A stretch of 64,000 bases of DNA from a bacterium HR11 (GTDB lineage Bacteria > Acidobacteriota > HRBIN11): contig BEHN01000003.1 in the NCBI GenBank assembly GCA_002898535.1, positions 62,001 to 126,000 of the forward strand, written 5' to 3'. Under the pieces are notes generated by a model. The model worked only from the letters and a program-made list of their open reading frames with translations. It was not told the DNA's origin and did no database searches. Position numbers and translations under genes: made by a program. This document shows positions 8,623-16,858 of the stretch, piece by piece. Numbering within the stretch: the first letter of the stretch is position 1; each line of letters starts with the position of its first letter.

Positions 8623-10137
8623 ATGGAATCGGGAGCACCCCTTCGACAGGTCCTCCGGAACACGCTTTGGAACATCGGGGGCCAAGTCTTTAGCTTCTTG
8701 GTCCAATTCGTCACCCTCCCGTGGATCGTCCACGGCGTCGGGGTGGCCGCCTTTGGCGTCTGGGGCCTCATCGGCGTCCTGTTGAGCTACTTTGCGTTCC
8801 TGGACCTGAGTCTGCGTCTGGCCGTCGTCCGCTTCGTGAGTCAGGGGATGACCCGAGAGGACGCCGCCGGTGTCCGTCAGGCCGTCTGGAGTGCCGTGTG
8901 GATTTTGGGCCTCCAGAGTCTGGCCGGACTCGTCGTATTGATTCTCCTGACGCGACCGCTATTTCAGCACGTCTTTGCCATTCCGGCCGGATGGTATCGG
9001 GTCGCCGCCTGGGTCTTCTGGGTCCGGGCCGCCGGATTTTTACTGGAACTGATGACCGGCCTCTTCCGGGCCGTGCCGGTGGCCCTTCAGCGGATGGACC
9101 GGGTCATCCGTCGGACCGCCCTCTTGACGTTTATCCAGTCGGTCGGCCTGGCCGGGATGGCTCAACTCGGATGGGGCCTCTTGCGGATGGCCACCTGGGT
9201 CCTCCTCATGCAGGTCGTGAGCCTGGGGGTCTTTTACCGATTGGCCCTCCGGATGGTCCCGGACCTCCGTCTGCCTGCATGGGACAAGGCGACGGCCCGG
9301 TCGCTCCTTCGCTTCGGCGGTTGGTCGACCGTCAGCTACCTGGTCGAGCCCGTCCTTTTACATACGGAGAAGCTCCTCATCGGCCGATGGGCCGGCGTGG
9401 CCCAACTGACGTATTACGTCGTGCCCTACCAGCTGGTCACCCGGCTGTGGAGCGTGACGACGGGCTTCAGCACGGCCCTCCTGCCGGCCTTGAGCGAGAC
9501 GGATGCCCGCCGGGACCAGGTCGCCCAGCAGGACCTGACGCTCCAAAGTATCCGCATCATCAGCGGCGTCATGGCCTGGCCCGTCCTCCTGATGGTCGTC
9601 TTCGCCCGACCCCTCCTGACGTTCTGGATGGGCCGGGAATTCGCCGAGCGGGGCACGATCCCCCTCCAGGTCCTGGCCGTCGGCCTGTGGATCAACGTCA
9701 TCAACTGGCCGGTCTTTGCGCTCTTTCAGGCCAAGGGCCGTCCGGACCGACCGGCCCTGTACCATCTGGGGGAGGCGTGCGTGTACGTCCCCCTGGCATA
9801 CGTCGGGGTGCGGGTCCTCGGTCTACCGGGAGCGGCCCTGGCCTGGACCCTCCGGATGGCGCTGGATTCCTATCTCCTGCTTCGGGGGAGCGTGCGGGCT
9901 GGCTTTTTGCCGGCTCGGGGACTCGGGTCCGCTCTGGCGAATCCCCTCGCCGTCACGGCTCTCCTGGCAGGCCTCTCTCTCGGGGCCCTCCAGACGTGGA
10001 CTGCCCGACCGGCGTTCGTCCTCACCGCCACGGCCGGCTGGCTGGTTCTCGGGGCCTACACGTTCTGGAACCGTGTCCTGCCACCCCAGGAACGACGCCA
10101 GTTCCTCCGCTTCTGGACCCGATGGTTCGAGGCTTAA
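8623..10137 (+). CDS. Polysaccharide flippase (MATE/Wzx-like)
   Basis: Multispanning membrane protein of 504 residues, with about 12-14 hydrophobic helices spread over its whole length, of the MOP exporter superfamily (Wzx/MurJ-like). Its likely job is to flip lipid-linked oligosaccharides across the inner membrane for O-antigen or exopolysaccharide assembly. Supporting features are the N-terminal NTLWNIGGQVFSFLVQFVTL pattern, the central FGGWSTVSYLVEPVLLHTEK segment with a membrane Lys, and the length. No other glycan-assembly genes are adjacent, so the substrate cannot be named. A MATE drug exporter is less likely because the MATE motifs are not obvious. Confidence 0.8.
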   Translation: MESGAPLRQVLRNTLWNIGGQVFSFLVQFVTLPWIVHGVGVAAFGVWGLIGVLLSYFAFLDLSLRLAVVRFVSQGMTREDAAGVRQAVWSAVWILGLQSLAGLVVLILLTRPLFQHVFAIPAGWYRVAAWVFWVRAAGFLLELMTGLFRAVPVALQRMDRVIRRTALLTFIQSVGLAGMAQLGWGLLRMATWVLLMQVVSLGVFYRLALRMVPDLRLPAWDKATARSLLRFGGWSTVSYLVEPVLLHTEKLLIGRWAGVAQLTYYVVPYQLVTRLWSVTTGFSTALLPALSETDARRDQVAQQDLTLQSIRIISGVMAWPVLLMVVFARPLLTFWMGREFAERGTIPLQVLAVGLWINVINWPVFALFQAKGRPDRPALYHLGEACVYVPLAYVGVRVLGLPGAALAWTLRMALDSYLLLRGSVRAGFLPARGLGSALANPLAVTALLAGLSLGALQTWTARPAFVLTATAGWLVLGAYTFWNRVLPPQERRQFLRFWTRWFEA

Positions 10138-10234
10138 GCCGGCCGGGATGTGGGATGCGAGTGGGGCACGCGGGAACTGCACTGCGAAGGAATGAACTTC
10201 CCGCCCGGAAGTCAAAAAGCGGGATTTCAGTCGG

Positions 10235-10306
10235 TGAGGCGGGAGGGGGTCGAACCCTCGACCCCTGGCTTAAAAGGCCAGTGCTCTACCACTGAGCTAC
10301 CGCCTC
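10235..10306 (-). tRNA. tRNA-Lys (anticodon UUU)
   Basis: Read on the minus strand, a GAGGCGG/CCGCCUC acceptor stem, a D-arm with GGUAG, an anticodon arm CUGGC-CUUUUAA-GCCAG and a T-arm with GGUUCGACC fold into a full cloverleaf of 72 nt. The anticodon loop reads UUU. CCA is not encoded. Confidence 0.95.
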
Positions 10307-10328
10307 GACGAACTGCGTTGGCACGGAT

Positions 10329-10358
10329 AGTATAAAATGGCCGATACGCCGGTGCCAG
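10329..10358 (-). promoter_or_regulatory. Promoter of tRNA-Lys
   Basis: On the minus strand CTGGCA (10358-10353), an 18-bp spacer and TATACT (10334-10329) lie 23 bp upstream of the tRNA 5' end, giving a leader of about 16 nt. Confidence 0.55.
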
Positions 10359-10440
10359 TCGGAGCGGGATGCCAGCCATCGGGGGAAAGCAGTACTGCTT
10401 TCCATCATGTCGTCCCGAGATGGCCTCACCGCCCGATTAT

Positions 10441-10707
10441 CTTATCAGAGCCGTTCGGTTCGTGAGAATGGCGTCGGAACAACCTTTCCCAACGCCCGGA
10501 AAGCACGGTTTTTCAAGCATCCGGCCGATGGGCAGGTCGGCAGATAGGCAGATAGAAGCCGGGTGGGCAAGGATCAGCCCCAGGGCTTTTGGGACCATCT
10601 GCCCATCTGCCGAACTGCCTATCTGCCAAAGCTTGAAAAACCGTCTTTCCCGAAGGGTCGAAAAAGCCGAATCCATGGGGTTTTCACCGACCGAACGGCT
10701 CTGTTAT
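10441..10707. mobile_element. MITE-like element M, copy 1 (CAGAGCCGTTCGG ends)
   Basis: Left end TTATCAGAGCCGTTCGGTT and right end ACCGAACGGCTCTGTTAT-like are inverted repeats. A second inverted pair lies inside (GTTTTTCAAGC at about 10508 versus GCTTGAAAAAC at about 10632). The centre has 8-bp units of the GGTCGGCA/GATGGGCA type facing their own reverse complement. There is no transposase; it fills the gap between tRNA-Lys and the hydrolase gene. Confidence 0.75.
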
Positions 10708-10730
10708 GGCCCAATACTTCGGGGGCACGC

Positions 10731-11588
10731 ATGGTCGTCCAGGGATTCACAGGAGGCGGACGACCGGACGGGGGTTCAGGGGTCCCGGCGGTCAGGGACC
10801 TCGGGGCCGTCGTCCGGGGGAGCTTCTATCGGACCGGCCGGGGCGAGCCCTTCCTGTGGCTTCCCTCGGCCCAGGGCCACTGGCGCTTTTACGATACTTG
10901 GGCCGACGCCTTGGGCGAGACTTTTACCGTGTTGGTCCCGACCCTCCGGGGCGAGCGGGACTTCGACCCGACGCCGGACTTCGACTGGGACGTCCTGGTC
11001 GCCGACGTCTTGGCCGACATGGACGCCGTCGGCTGGCGTCGGGCCTGGGTCGGCGGAGCGTCCTTCGGGGCGGCCCTGGCCCTCGTCTGCCTGAGTCGGG
11101 CCCCGGAGCGCTTCAAAGGGGCCGTCCTGTACGGCACGCCCTGGGACCGGCCGGGCCCGTGGCTTCGGCGGGTCTTCCGATGGATCGACCGGCGTCGGGC
11201 CTGGGACCGCCTGGGTCGAGTTTTCCGCACCTGGGCCCTCCTCACGCTGACCCACGAGTTCCTCCGTCTGCCCCCGAGCTTGCGGGCATCGTACCGGCAG
11301 TGGTTCTTCGAGCGGTGGCCCCAGTATGGCGTCCCGCTCGCCGTCCTGGGGCGTCGGGTCGCCCTCCTGGGCCGTCTGGCGGATCATGTCCGACCCGAGC
11401 AGATCGACGTCCCCGTGTGGGTCCTGGCGGGGGCCCGGGACTGGCTCGTTCGGCCCCGGTACCAACGGGCCCTGGCCCGACGCCTCCCGCGGGCGGTCTT
11501 TGTGTGCATCCCCGGCGTCGGTCATCTGGCGCCTCAGACCCATCCGTCCGTCTTGGCGGGATGGATCGCCCGGCTGTTGACGGCGTGA
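10731..11588 (+). CDS. Alpha/beta hydrolase
   Basis: 285-residue alpha/beta-hydrolase-fold enzyme with unknown substrate. The nucleophile elbow is GGASFGAALAL (about residue 108), preceded by the oxyanion-type strand and HWRFYDTWADALGETF; the acid is probably Asp in LAGARDWLVRPRY and the catalytic His is in IPGVGHLAPQTH. These three in this order and spacing make an active hydrolase likely. Start 10731 is the first ATG after element M with GGGGG 5-9 bp upstream; the longer upstream frame is repeat-derived. pyrE starts 46 bp downstream, so the two may be co-transcribed. Confidence 0.82.
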   Translation: MVVQGFTGGGRPDGGSGVPAVRDLGAVVRGSFYRTGRGEPFLWLPSAQGHWRFYDTWADALGETFTVLVPTLRGERDFDPTPDFDWDVLVADVLADMDAVGWRRAWVGGASFGAALALVCLSRAPERFKGAVLYGTPWDRPGPWLRRVFRWIDRRRAWDRLGRVFRTWALLTLTHEFLRLPPSLRASYRQWFFERWPQYGVPLAVLGRRVALLGRLADHVRPEQIDVPVWVLAGARDWLVRPRYQRALARRLPRAVFVCIPGVGHLAPQTHPSVLAGWIARLLTA

Positions 11589-11633
11589 GCGACCTGTGGG
11601 ACGATGGATGCGGGTCGACCCCGGAGGCCGGCG

Positions 11634-12239
11634 ATGCCCTTGATTCCAAGCCGAGACGAAGTCCTGGAACTCCTCCGCCGGACGGGGGCGTTGCGACAGG
11701 GTCACTTCGTCCTTCCTTCGGGCCTTCACACGGACCACTTTTTCCAAATGCCCCTGGCGATGCGGTACTACGATAACGTCCGGCGCCTGGGGGTCGCCCT
11801 CGGCCGACTCTTGCGGGACGTCCCCCGCGTGACGCAATCCCTGCCTCGCTGTACGGTCGTGGCCCCGGCCAGCGGCGGGATTCCCGTGGCCTTCGCCGTC
11901 CGGGACGCCCTGGAGGCCGAGCAGGTCGTGTGGGCCGAAAAACGAGCCGGCCGACTGTACTTTCGGCCCTTCACGGCCGTCCAGGCGGGCGACCGGTGCG
12001 TCCTGGTCGACGACATCGTCCTGACGGGGACCACGCTCGAGCAGTTGATCCGTCTCGTGTGGGACCACGGCGGCGAGATCTTGGCCGTCGGCGTCCTGGT
12101 CGATTCAGGCGTCCGGGCCTTTCGTCCCGACCCGATCCCCGTCGTCCGCCTCATCGAGTTTCAGACCCAGGCCTATCCAGACGCCGCCCGGTGCGAACTC
12201 TGTCGGGCCGGCGTGCCGGCCGTGACCGTGGAGTTTTAG
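11634..12239 (+). CDS. pyrE: Orotate phosphoribosyltransferase
   Basis: Transfers phosphoribosyl from PRPP to orotate, giving OMP in pyrimidine synthesis. 201 residues. The PRPP-binding loop is VLVDDIVLTGTT (about 120-131); FVLPSGLHTDHFFQ matches the N-terminal orotate/PRPP segment (family: SGxxSxxYxD), with His-Thr-Asp in place of Ser-Xaa-Tyr, and PASGGIPVA is the phosphate-contacting loop. The C-terminus holds two Cys (CELCRAG), as in PyrE proteins of some thermophiles. Start 11634 has GGAGG at 7 bp. pyrH is 7 kb away on the other strand, so pyrimidine genes are scattered. Confidence 0.9.
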   Translation: MPLIPSRDEVLELLRRTGALRQGHFVLPSGLHTDHFFQMPLAMRYYDNVRRLGVALGRLLRDVPRVTQSLPRCTVVAPASGGIPVAFAVRDALEAEQVVWAEKRAGRLYFRPFTAVQAGDRCVLVDDIVLTGTTLEQLIRLVWDHGGEILAVGVLVDSGVRAFRPDPIPVVRLIEFQTQAYPDAARCELCRAGVPAVTVEF

Positions 12240-12355
12240 GTGTCGAAGGCCCGACCGCCGGATATGGACTGCAAGGGCATCCATGGCCGATGAGACGTCC
12301 GTGGGACCTGGCTCCTGCCCACGGCCGGGAAAAGACCCTGCGATGGAGGCTTTCC

Positions 12356-14131
12356 ATGACGGCCCGATCAAACCCATGGTGGACGCTCATCGTCTTGGCC
12401 CTGACGCTGGGCTTACTTGGAGGCCTCGGTTGGGGCGCCCTGCACATCCGAAGGCCGGCTCGGTCCTTTATGCTCCGGACGCCGGATGCGACGGCCTTCG
12501 GGGCCAATCTTAACGGGTTGCGACCCGTCGTCGTATTCCCCGTCCGACAGGACGTGTCGCCGCCCCTCCGGTCCATGCGGCCGGCCCCGCCGCGTCAGCG
12601 TCTGGACGAAGACCGCGTGCGGTCCATCGAAATCCTGCCGAAGGCCCTGAACACGACCCTCCCCCAGACGCCTGACTCGGTCGTCCAACGCTCGACGGCC
12701 TTAGTGGCGACCCCGCCGCCGCTGACGACCTTCGAGGGTCAGACGAACGTCGACAACTTCAACGCTATCGGCTTCCGCGTGCTCCCGCCTGATACGAACG
12801 GCGACATTGGTCCGGGCCACTATGTCCAGATGGTCAACCTCGTCACGGCCATCTATGACAGGGGCGGAAATCGCATCTTCGGCCCCGTCCCGAATAATTT
12901 CTTCTGGCAGGGATTTGGCGGACCTTGCGAGGCGGACAACGACGGCGACCCCATCGTCCTGTATGACCCCCTCGCCGACCGCTGGCTCGTCAGCCAGTTC
13001 ACCTTCGAGGGCGGCCCGCCGTTCTTCGAGTGCGTGGCCATTTCCACGTCGGGCGACCCGACGGGGTCCTACTTCCGGTACGCCTTCGAGTGGCCCGGCG
13101 GCAAGTTTCCCGACTATCCCAAGTTCGGCGTGTGGCCGGACGCCTACTACATGTCCGTCAATCAGTTTGCCGTCACGGCCGGCGGCTTCTCCTTTGCCGG
13201 CGCCGGCGTCGCCGCACTGGAACGGGACAGGATGCTGGCCGGCCAGACGGCTCGGATGGTCGTCTTCGACCTGAGCGCCGTCGACATCCGCTTCGGCGGG
13301 ATGCTCCCGGCCGACTTTGACGGGACGGACCGTCCGCCCCCGGGGATGCCGAACTTCTTCGCCGAGGTGGACGACGAAAACTGGATTCCGCCCATCGATG
13401 CCCTGCGGCTGTGGGCCTTCCGGGTCGACTGGCGGGACCCGAGTCAATCGACCTTCGGTCAAAACGGCCAGCCGGACTTCATCCTGCCGACGGCACCCTG
13501 GGAGCCGATCCCGTGTTTTCGGGTACTGAACTGCATCCTTCAGCAAGCCCCTCAAGTGCCTCTCGATGCGCTGGGCGACCGGCTGATGTACCGACTTCAG
13601 TACCGGCGTCTGGGGGCTCGGCAATCGCTGGTCACCAATCACACCGTGTGGGTCGACGGCAAGCGGACGGGCGTTCGGTGGTACCACGTCGTCCTGACCG
13701 AGTCCCGGGACCGGGAGTGCGGGGGCGCGCCGCCGTGCATCTGGCGGCAGGCGACGCAGGCCCCTGACGACGGACTGTCCCGGTGGATGGGCTCGGCGGC
13801 CCTCGACGGGGCCGACCACCTGTGCGTCGGCTACAGTGCGTCGAGCGCCTTCACCTTTCCGGACATCCGGTATGCCTGCTGGTCCGGCGGCGGGACGACC
13901 TACGACGGCGAGCAGGTCCTGTTCGCCGGCGGCGGCTCCCAGACGCATGACTCCGGCCGGTGGGGAGACTACAGCATGTTGGCCGTCGACCCGACGGACG
14001 ACTGCACGTTCTGGTACACCCAAGAATACTACCGGGTGACGAACGAGGCGTGTCCCCTCACGTCGTCCCGGGCCTGCTGGCATACCCGAGTCGGGACATT
14101 CCGCTACCCGAACTGCGGGCGGTCCCGTTAG
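12356..14131 (+). CDS. Large secreted protein of unknown function
   Basis: 591 residues with an N-terminal signal anchor (about 10-32, TLIVLALTLGLLGGLGW). The mature part is rich in Asp/Gly/Trp and shows repeated blade-like motifs (DTNGDIGPGHYVQMVN, NDGDPIVLYDPLADRWLVSQ, GRWGDYSMLAVDPTDDCTFW), suggesting a calcium-binding beta-propeller or exo-repeat surface protein. Several Cys pairs imply disulphides outside the cytoplasm. Proteins with this DTNGDxGPxHYVQMVN pattern occur in secreted families of several phyla, but I cannot give a function. Start 12356 is supported by GGAGG at 7 bp and the intact signal; the longer frame back to 11930 overlaps pyrE. Confidence 0.75.
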   Translation: MTARSNPWWTLIVLALTLGLLGGLGWGALHIRRPARSFMLRTPDATAFGANLNGLRPVVVFPVRQDVSPPLRSMRPAPPRQRLDEDRVRSIEILPKALNTTLPQTPDSVVQRSTALVATPPPLTTFEGQTNVDNFNAIGFRVLPPDTNGDIGPGHYVQMVNLVTAIYDRGGNRIFGPVPNNFFWQGFGGPCEADNDGDPIVLYDPLADRWLVSQFTFEGGPPFFECVAISTSGDPTGSYFRYAFEWPGGKFPDYPKFGVWPDAYYMSVNQFAVTAGGFSFAGAGVAALERDRMLAGQTARMVVFDLSAVDIRFGGMLPADFDGTDRPPPGMPNFFAEVDDENWIPPIDALRLWAFRVDWRDPSQSTFGQNGQPDFILPTAPWEPIPCFRVLNCILQQAPQVPLDALGDRLMYRLQYRRLGARQSLVTNHTVWVDGKRTGVRWYHVVLTESRDRECGGAPPCIWRQATQAPDDGLSRWMGSAALDGADHLCVGYSASSAFTFPDIRYACWSGGGTTYDGEQVLFAGGGSQTHDSGRWGDYSMLAVDPTDDCTFWYTQEYYRVTNEACPLTSSRACWHTRVGTFRYPNCGRSR

Positions 14132-14155
14132 CCCCGACCATCGTCCGTTTTGGAC

Positions 14156-14656
14156 CTATGAGCGGGCCGACCATAGGCGGGTGAGGAGGGCGACCTGGCC
14201 GGCGTGGTGGGCCGCATGCTCGATGAGATGATGGAGAATCCCGGCCCGGCGGACGGGAATCCGCCGACGGCCGACTGGCCGGGGCTCGTCCAGGGCTTCA
14301 TCAGGCAGGGCAAGGATACGTCCTCGGATACCGGTCAGGGTCTGACGAACCTCGGCGAGGAGATCCGTCTTCGGGCGGCCGGTCGTCGCCCAGTCCTGTT
14401 CGGCCGAGGCGGCCAGGGCGTTGGGGTCATAGTCCTCTTCCAGGGCATAGGTCGCCAGCCGGGAAGAGGCGCCGACGACGTGCTGAAGCCGGGCGCCGAT
14501 AGACGGCACGTTCGGGGCCGGCGTCCACCAGAGGGCCTCGTCGGGCAGGTCCCGCAGGTGAGTTTCCAGCAGATAAAGGACCTGGTCGAGGCCCTTCAGG
14601 AGGTCGGCTTTTCGGGGTGAGACGCCGGGTTCATCTGGTGTCAGCCATGGTTCCAT
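14156..14656 (-). CDS. DinB-family protein
   Basis: 166-residue four-helix protein of the DinB/YfiT superfamily, whose members bind a divalent metal through three His and often act in thiol transfer or stress. The candidate metal ligands are His in RLQHVVGASS (about 57) and the His pair in HLIEHAAHHAGQ (about 147-151), at the spacing typical of the family. ATG 14656 follows GGGAGGC at suitable distance; upstream codons are octamer-repeat translation. It is convergent with the secreted protein gene. Confidence 0.8.
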   Translation of the reverse strand: MEPWLTPDEPGVSPRKADLLKGLDQVLYLLETHLRDLPDEALWWTPAPNVPSIGARLQHVVGASSRLATYALEEDYDPNALAASAEQDWATTGRPKTDLLAEVRQTLTGIRGRILALPDEALDEPRPVGRRRIPVRRAGILHHLIEHAAHHAGQVALLTRLWSARS

Positions 14657-14670
14657 CGGGAGCCTCCCTC

Positions 14671-14723
14671 TATTCGGTAGTTCGGGAATTCGGCAACTCG
14701 GGAGTTCGGGAATTCGGCAGATA
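14671..14723. repeat. Octamer repeat (GTTCGGGA type)
   Basis: Seven imperfect 8-bp units (TTCGGTAG, TTCGGGAA, TTCGGCAA, CTCGGGAG and similar) lie between the dinB start and the apbE end. The rest of the gap (14724-14917) is A/T-richer with no gene seen, then resumes octamers and a GC hairpin at about 14871-15024. Confidence 0.75.
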
Positions 14724-14870
14724 GAGCCTGTTTCAAAGCTCACCGCCGAGGCCCGGAGGACGCAGAGGACGAGTTTTTCTTTGATTTTTCTTTACGTTCT
14801 CGGCATTTTAACTGTGAAATGGAGGTTTTAAAATACGTTCCGGACGGAAAAATCCTGACCTGCCCATCCG

Positions 14871-15024
14871 CCGAACTCCCGAGTCCCTGCACTGCCGGAT
14901 GGCTCCGGACCCCGCTCTCAGGCGAGCGGGGCTTGGATGAAAATGGCCCACCTGCCGAATTCCCGAACTCCCGAATTCCCGAATTCCCGGACTCCCGAGT
15001 TACCGGATTCCCGAACTGCCGGCG
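14871..15024. repeat. Octamer repeat with GC hairpin, running into apbE
   Basis: CCCGAACT/CCCGAATT-type octamers (reverse of the TTCGGGA family) flank a hairpin GACCCCGCTC..GAGCGGGGC at about 14911-14932. The right-hand block (about 14955-15020) is read in frame as the last ~30 codons of apbE. Confidence 0.75.
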
Positions 15025-16105
15025 TCGTGGCCGGGCACGGACGGGGCGGCCAGACAGACCGGGGGTCCTCGACCAGGCGACGACCTTGCCGGCGAATCCA
15101 GAGGACGTACCGACATCGGTCAGGCCCGACGAGGGCCTGGGCCCGCTCGGGTCCCATCACCAAGAAGGCCGTCGAGAGGGCGTCGGCCTCGGTCGCCGAC
15201 GGCGTCACGACGGTCACGCTGACGACATCCGTCTCGACGGGCCGGCCCGTCCACGGGGAAAGGATGTGGCCGTAACGTCGGCCTCGGACGACAAAAAAAC
15301 GCTCGTAGTCACCGCTCGTCGAGACGGCCATGTCTCGGACCTGAAACGCTTGCCAAGCCTGGTCGGGACGTCGAGGATGGCGGACGGCCAGGGTCCAGGG
15401 CTGATCGGTACCGTCTGAAGCGCCCATCGCATAGATTTCCCCGCCGAAGTTGAGGAGGCCGTGGCGAAGGCCCGCCTGTCGGAGCCGCTCGACGGCCCGG
15501 TCGAGGGCGTAGCCCTTGGCGATGCCGCCGAAGTCGAGGACCATCCCGGGGGTCGCCAGCCGGACCGTGCGACGTAGGGGGTCCAGCTCTATCTTCCTGT
15601 AGCCTACCCGAGTCCGAGCCTGAGCGATTTCCTCGTCGGACGGAACGCGGCGGGGCCCTTCCAGGAACCCCCAGAGCTGGACGAGCGGTCCGACCGTGAC
15701 GTCGAAGGCGCCCTCTGTCTCCCGGCTGTAGGCGAGGGCCTGCTCGAGGACGTCCCACAGGGGTTCGCTGACGGGGACGGGCGGTCCCCCGGCCCGTCGG
15801 TTGAGGGCCCACAGCTCGCTGGACGGGTCGTATAGCGTAAACCGGCGGTCCAGGTCCTGCACGAGGCCGATGACGCCGTCCAGGACCCGCTCGGCGTACG
15901 CCGGGTCGTCGTGGAAGACCCGCACCGTCAGGTAAGTCCCCATCACGACCCACGTCCGTTGGACCCACTCGCCGGTCCCGGCGGCCGGCGGTCCGCTTCC
16001 CCAGAGACTGACGGCCAGAGCGATGGCGGCCCAGCCGTGTCCGACGGCCGGCCTCGCGCCACGACCTTTTGGATGCAGACGCCTTATGCTACAATGCCCG
16101 CTCAT
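14918..16105 (-). CDS. apbE: FAD:protein FMN transferase (ApbE) with repeat-encoded tail
   Basis: Attaches FMN covalently to Thr/Ser of exported flavoproteins such as NqrB/C and RnfG/D. 395 residues. Family motifs are visible: MGTYLTVRV near the N-terminus, VDFGG-like LDFGGIAKGYALDRAVE, SGDYERFF, GHILSPWTGRP and ATEADALSTAFLVMG (Mg and FAD site). A hydrophobic N-terminal segment (about 24-42) indicates export. The last ~35 residues (VRESGNSGVREFG and repeats of it) are translated octamer repeat, not family sequence; the enzyme domain ends at about residue 350. The start codon lacks a strong ribosome site, so a downstream start is possible. No nqr/rnf genes are in the window. Confidence 0.9.
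   Translation of the reverse strand: MSGHCSIRRLHPKGRGARPAVGHGWAAIALAVSLWGSGPPAAGTGEWVQRTWVVMGTYLTVRVFHDDPAYAERVLDGVIGLVQDLDRRFTLYDPSSELWALNRRAGGPPVPVSEPLWDVLEQALAYSRETEGAFDVTVGPLVQLWGFLEGPRRVPSDEEIAQARTRVGYRKIELDPLRRTVRLATPGMVLDFGGIAKGYALDRAVERLRQAGLRHGLLNFGGEIYAMGASDGTDQPWTLAVRHPRRPDQAWQAFQVRDMAVSTSGDYERFFVVRGRRYGHILSPWTGRPVETDVVSVTVVTPSATEADALSTAFLVMGPERAQALVGPDRCRYVLWIRRQGRRLVEDPRSVWPPRPCPATTPAVRESGNSGVREFGNSGVREFGRWAIFIQAPLA
16067..16095 (+). promoter_or_regulatory. Possible promoter for the UspA gene
   Basis: TTTTGG, 17 bp, TACAAT. The -10 is good and the -35 poor. It overlaps the apbE start on the other strand and would give a ~130-nt leader for the UspA gene. Confidence 0.3.
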
Positions 16106-16230
16106 CGTACCGGCTTCGTGACGACGGGCCGAAAGGGCTCCCCGACGGCGGCCGGCGCCGTTCGGAGGCTCGGTCCCTGCCGCCCCGTCACACGTGACCC
16201 GTCATCCGCTACTCACGAAGGAGTCGGCCC

Positions 16231-16710
16231 ATGCGGTTGCCCGTGCAGATCCGACAGATTCTATTTGCGACGGACTTCTCCCGCTACTCGGACCGGGCCC
16301 GGGACTATGCACTGACCCTGGCCCGGAAGCATCGGGCCCACGTGTACGTCGTCCACGCCCTCGAGGTCCTCTACTACATGAACGAGAAGGACCCGGAACT
16401 CCGGGAGTGGTTTAGGACCATCGAGCGGGCGATGGAGCGCAAGATGGCCGACGAGGTCGCCTTCTTCCAGTCCCACGGCGTGTCGGCGACAGGCGAGGTC
16501 GTCATCGGGACACCCTGGAAAGTGATCCTTCGCTTTGCCGAGGAGGCCGGGGTCGACCTGATCGTCATCGGGAGCCACGGGGTCGGGACGGAAGAGGGTC
16601 GGATCCTCCTCGGGACGACCTCCCACAAGGTCGCCCTGGCCTCCAAGATCCCCGTCCTGATCGTGCGGCCCGAGACGGCCGAGGCCGCCGAAGTCCCGGA
16701 ACTCGGATGA
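16231..16710 (+). CDS. Universal stress protein (UspA family)
   Basis: 159-residue single Usp domain, cytoplasmic dimer in this family. ILFATDFSRYSDRARDYAL matches the N-terminal nucleotide-site strand and helix; the C-terminal ATP-binding pattern is IVIGSHGVGTEEGRILLGTT, i.e. G-2x-G-9x-G-(S/T) type, so ATP binding is plausible. The insert with YYMNEKDPELREW is common in longer UspAs. Start 16231 follows GAAGGAG at 7 bp. It is divergent from apbE and followed by repeat DNA. Confidence 0.9.
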   Translation: MRLPVQIRQILFATDFSRYSDRARDYALTLARKHRAHVYVVHALEVLYYMNEKDPELREWFRTIERAMERKMADEVAFFQSHGVSATGEVVIGTPWKVILRFAEEAGVDLIVIGSHGVGTEEGRILLGTTSHKVALASKIPVLIVRPETAEAAEVPELG

Positions 16711-16858
16711 TAGGGCGGCAGGTCGGCCGATGGGCGGGTCGGGAGATAGGCAGTCGGCAGATGGGCAGGTCGGGAGATAGGGGAAATGGGGATCTATTCG
16801 CCATTCGCCATTCGCCACTCGCCACTCGCCACTCGCCATTCGCTATTCGCCGTTCGCC
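16711..16858. repeat. Octamer (GGTCGGCA) and heptamer (CATTCGC/CACTCGC) block
   Basis: Octamers of GGTCGGCA/GATGGGCA type fill about 16716-16785 and 7-bp units CATTCGC/CACTCGC fill about 16800-16858. The heptamer block supplies the final codons and stop of the minus-strand lipoprotein gene. Confidence 0.8.

Noticed and set aside
10776-12068. Minus-strand open frame (430 codons) across the hydrolase and pyrE
   Set aside because: It spans two well-supported plus-strand genes and shows no domain motif.
12701-14083. Minus-strand open frame (460 codons) opposite the secreted protein
   Set aside because: Composition is that of an antisense shadow; the plus strand has a signal peptide, a ribosome site and conserved motifs.
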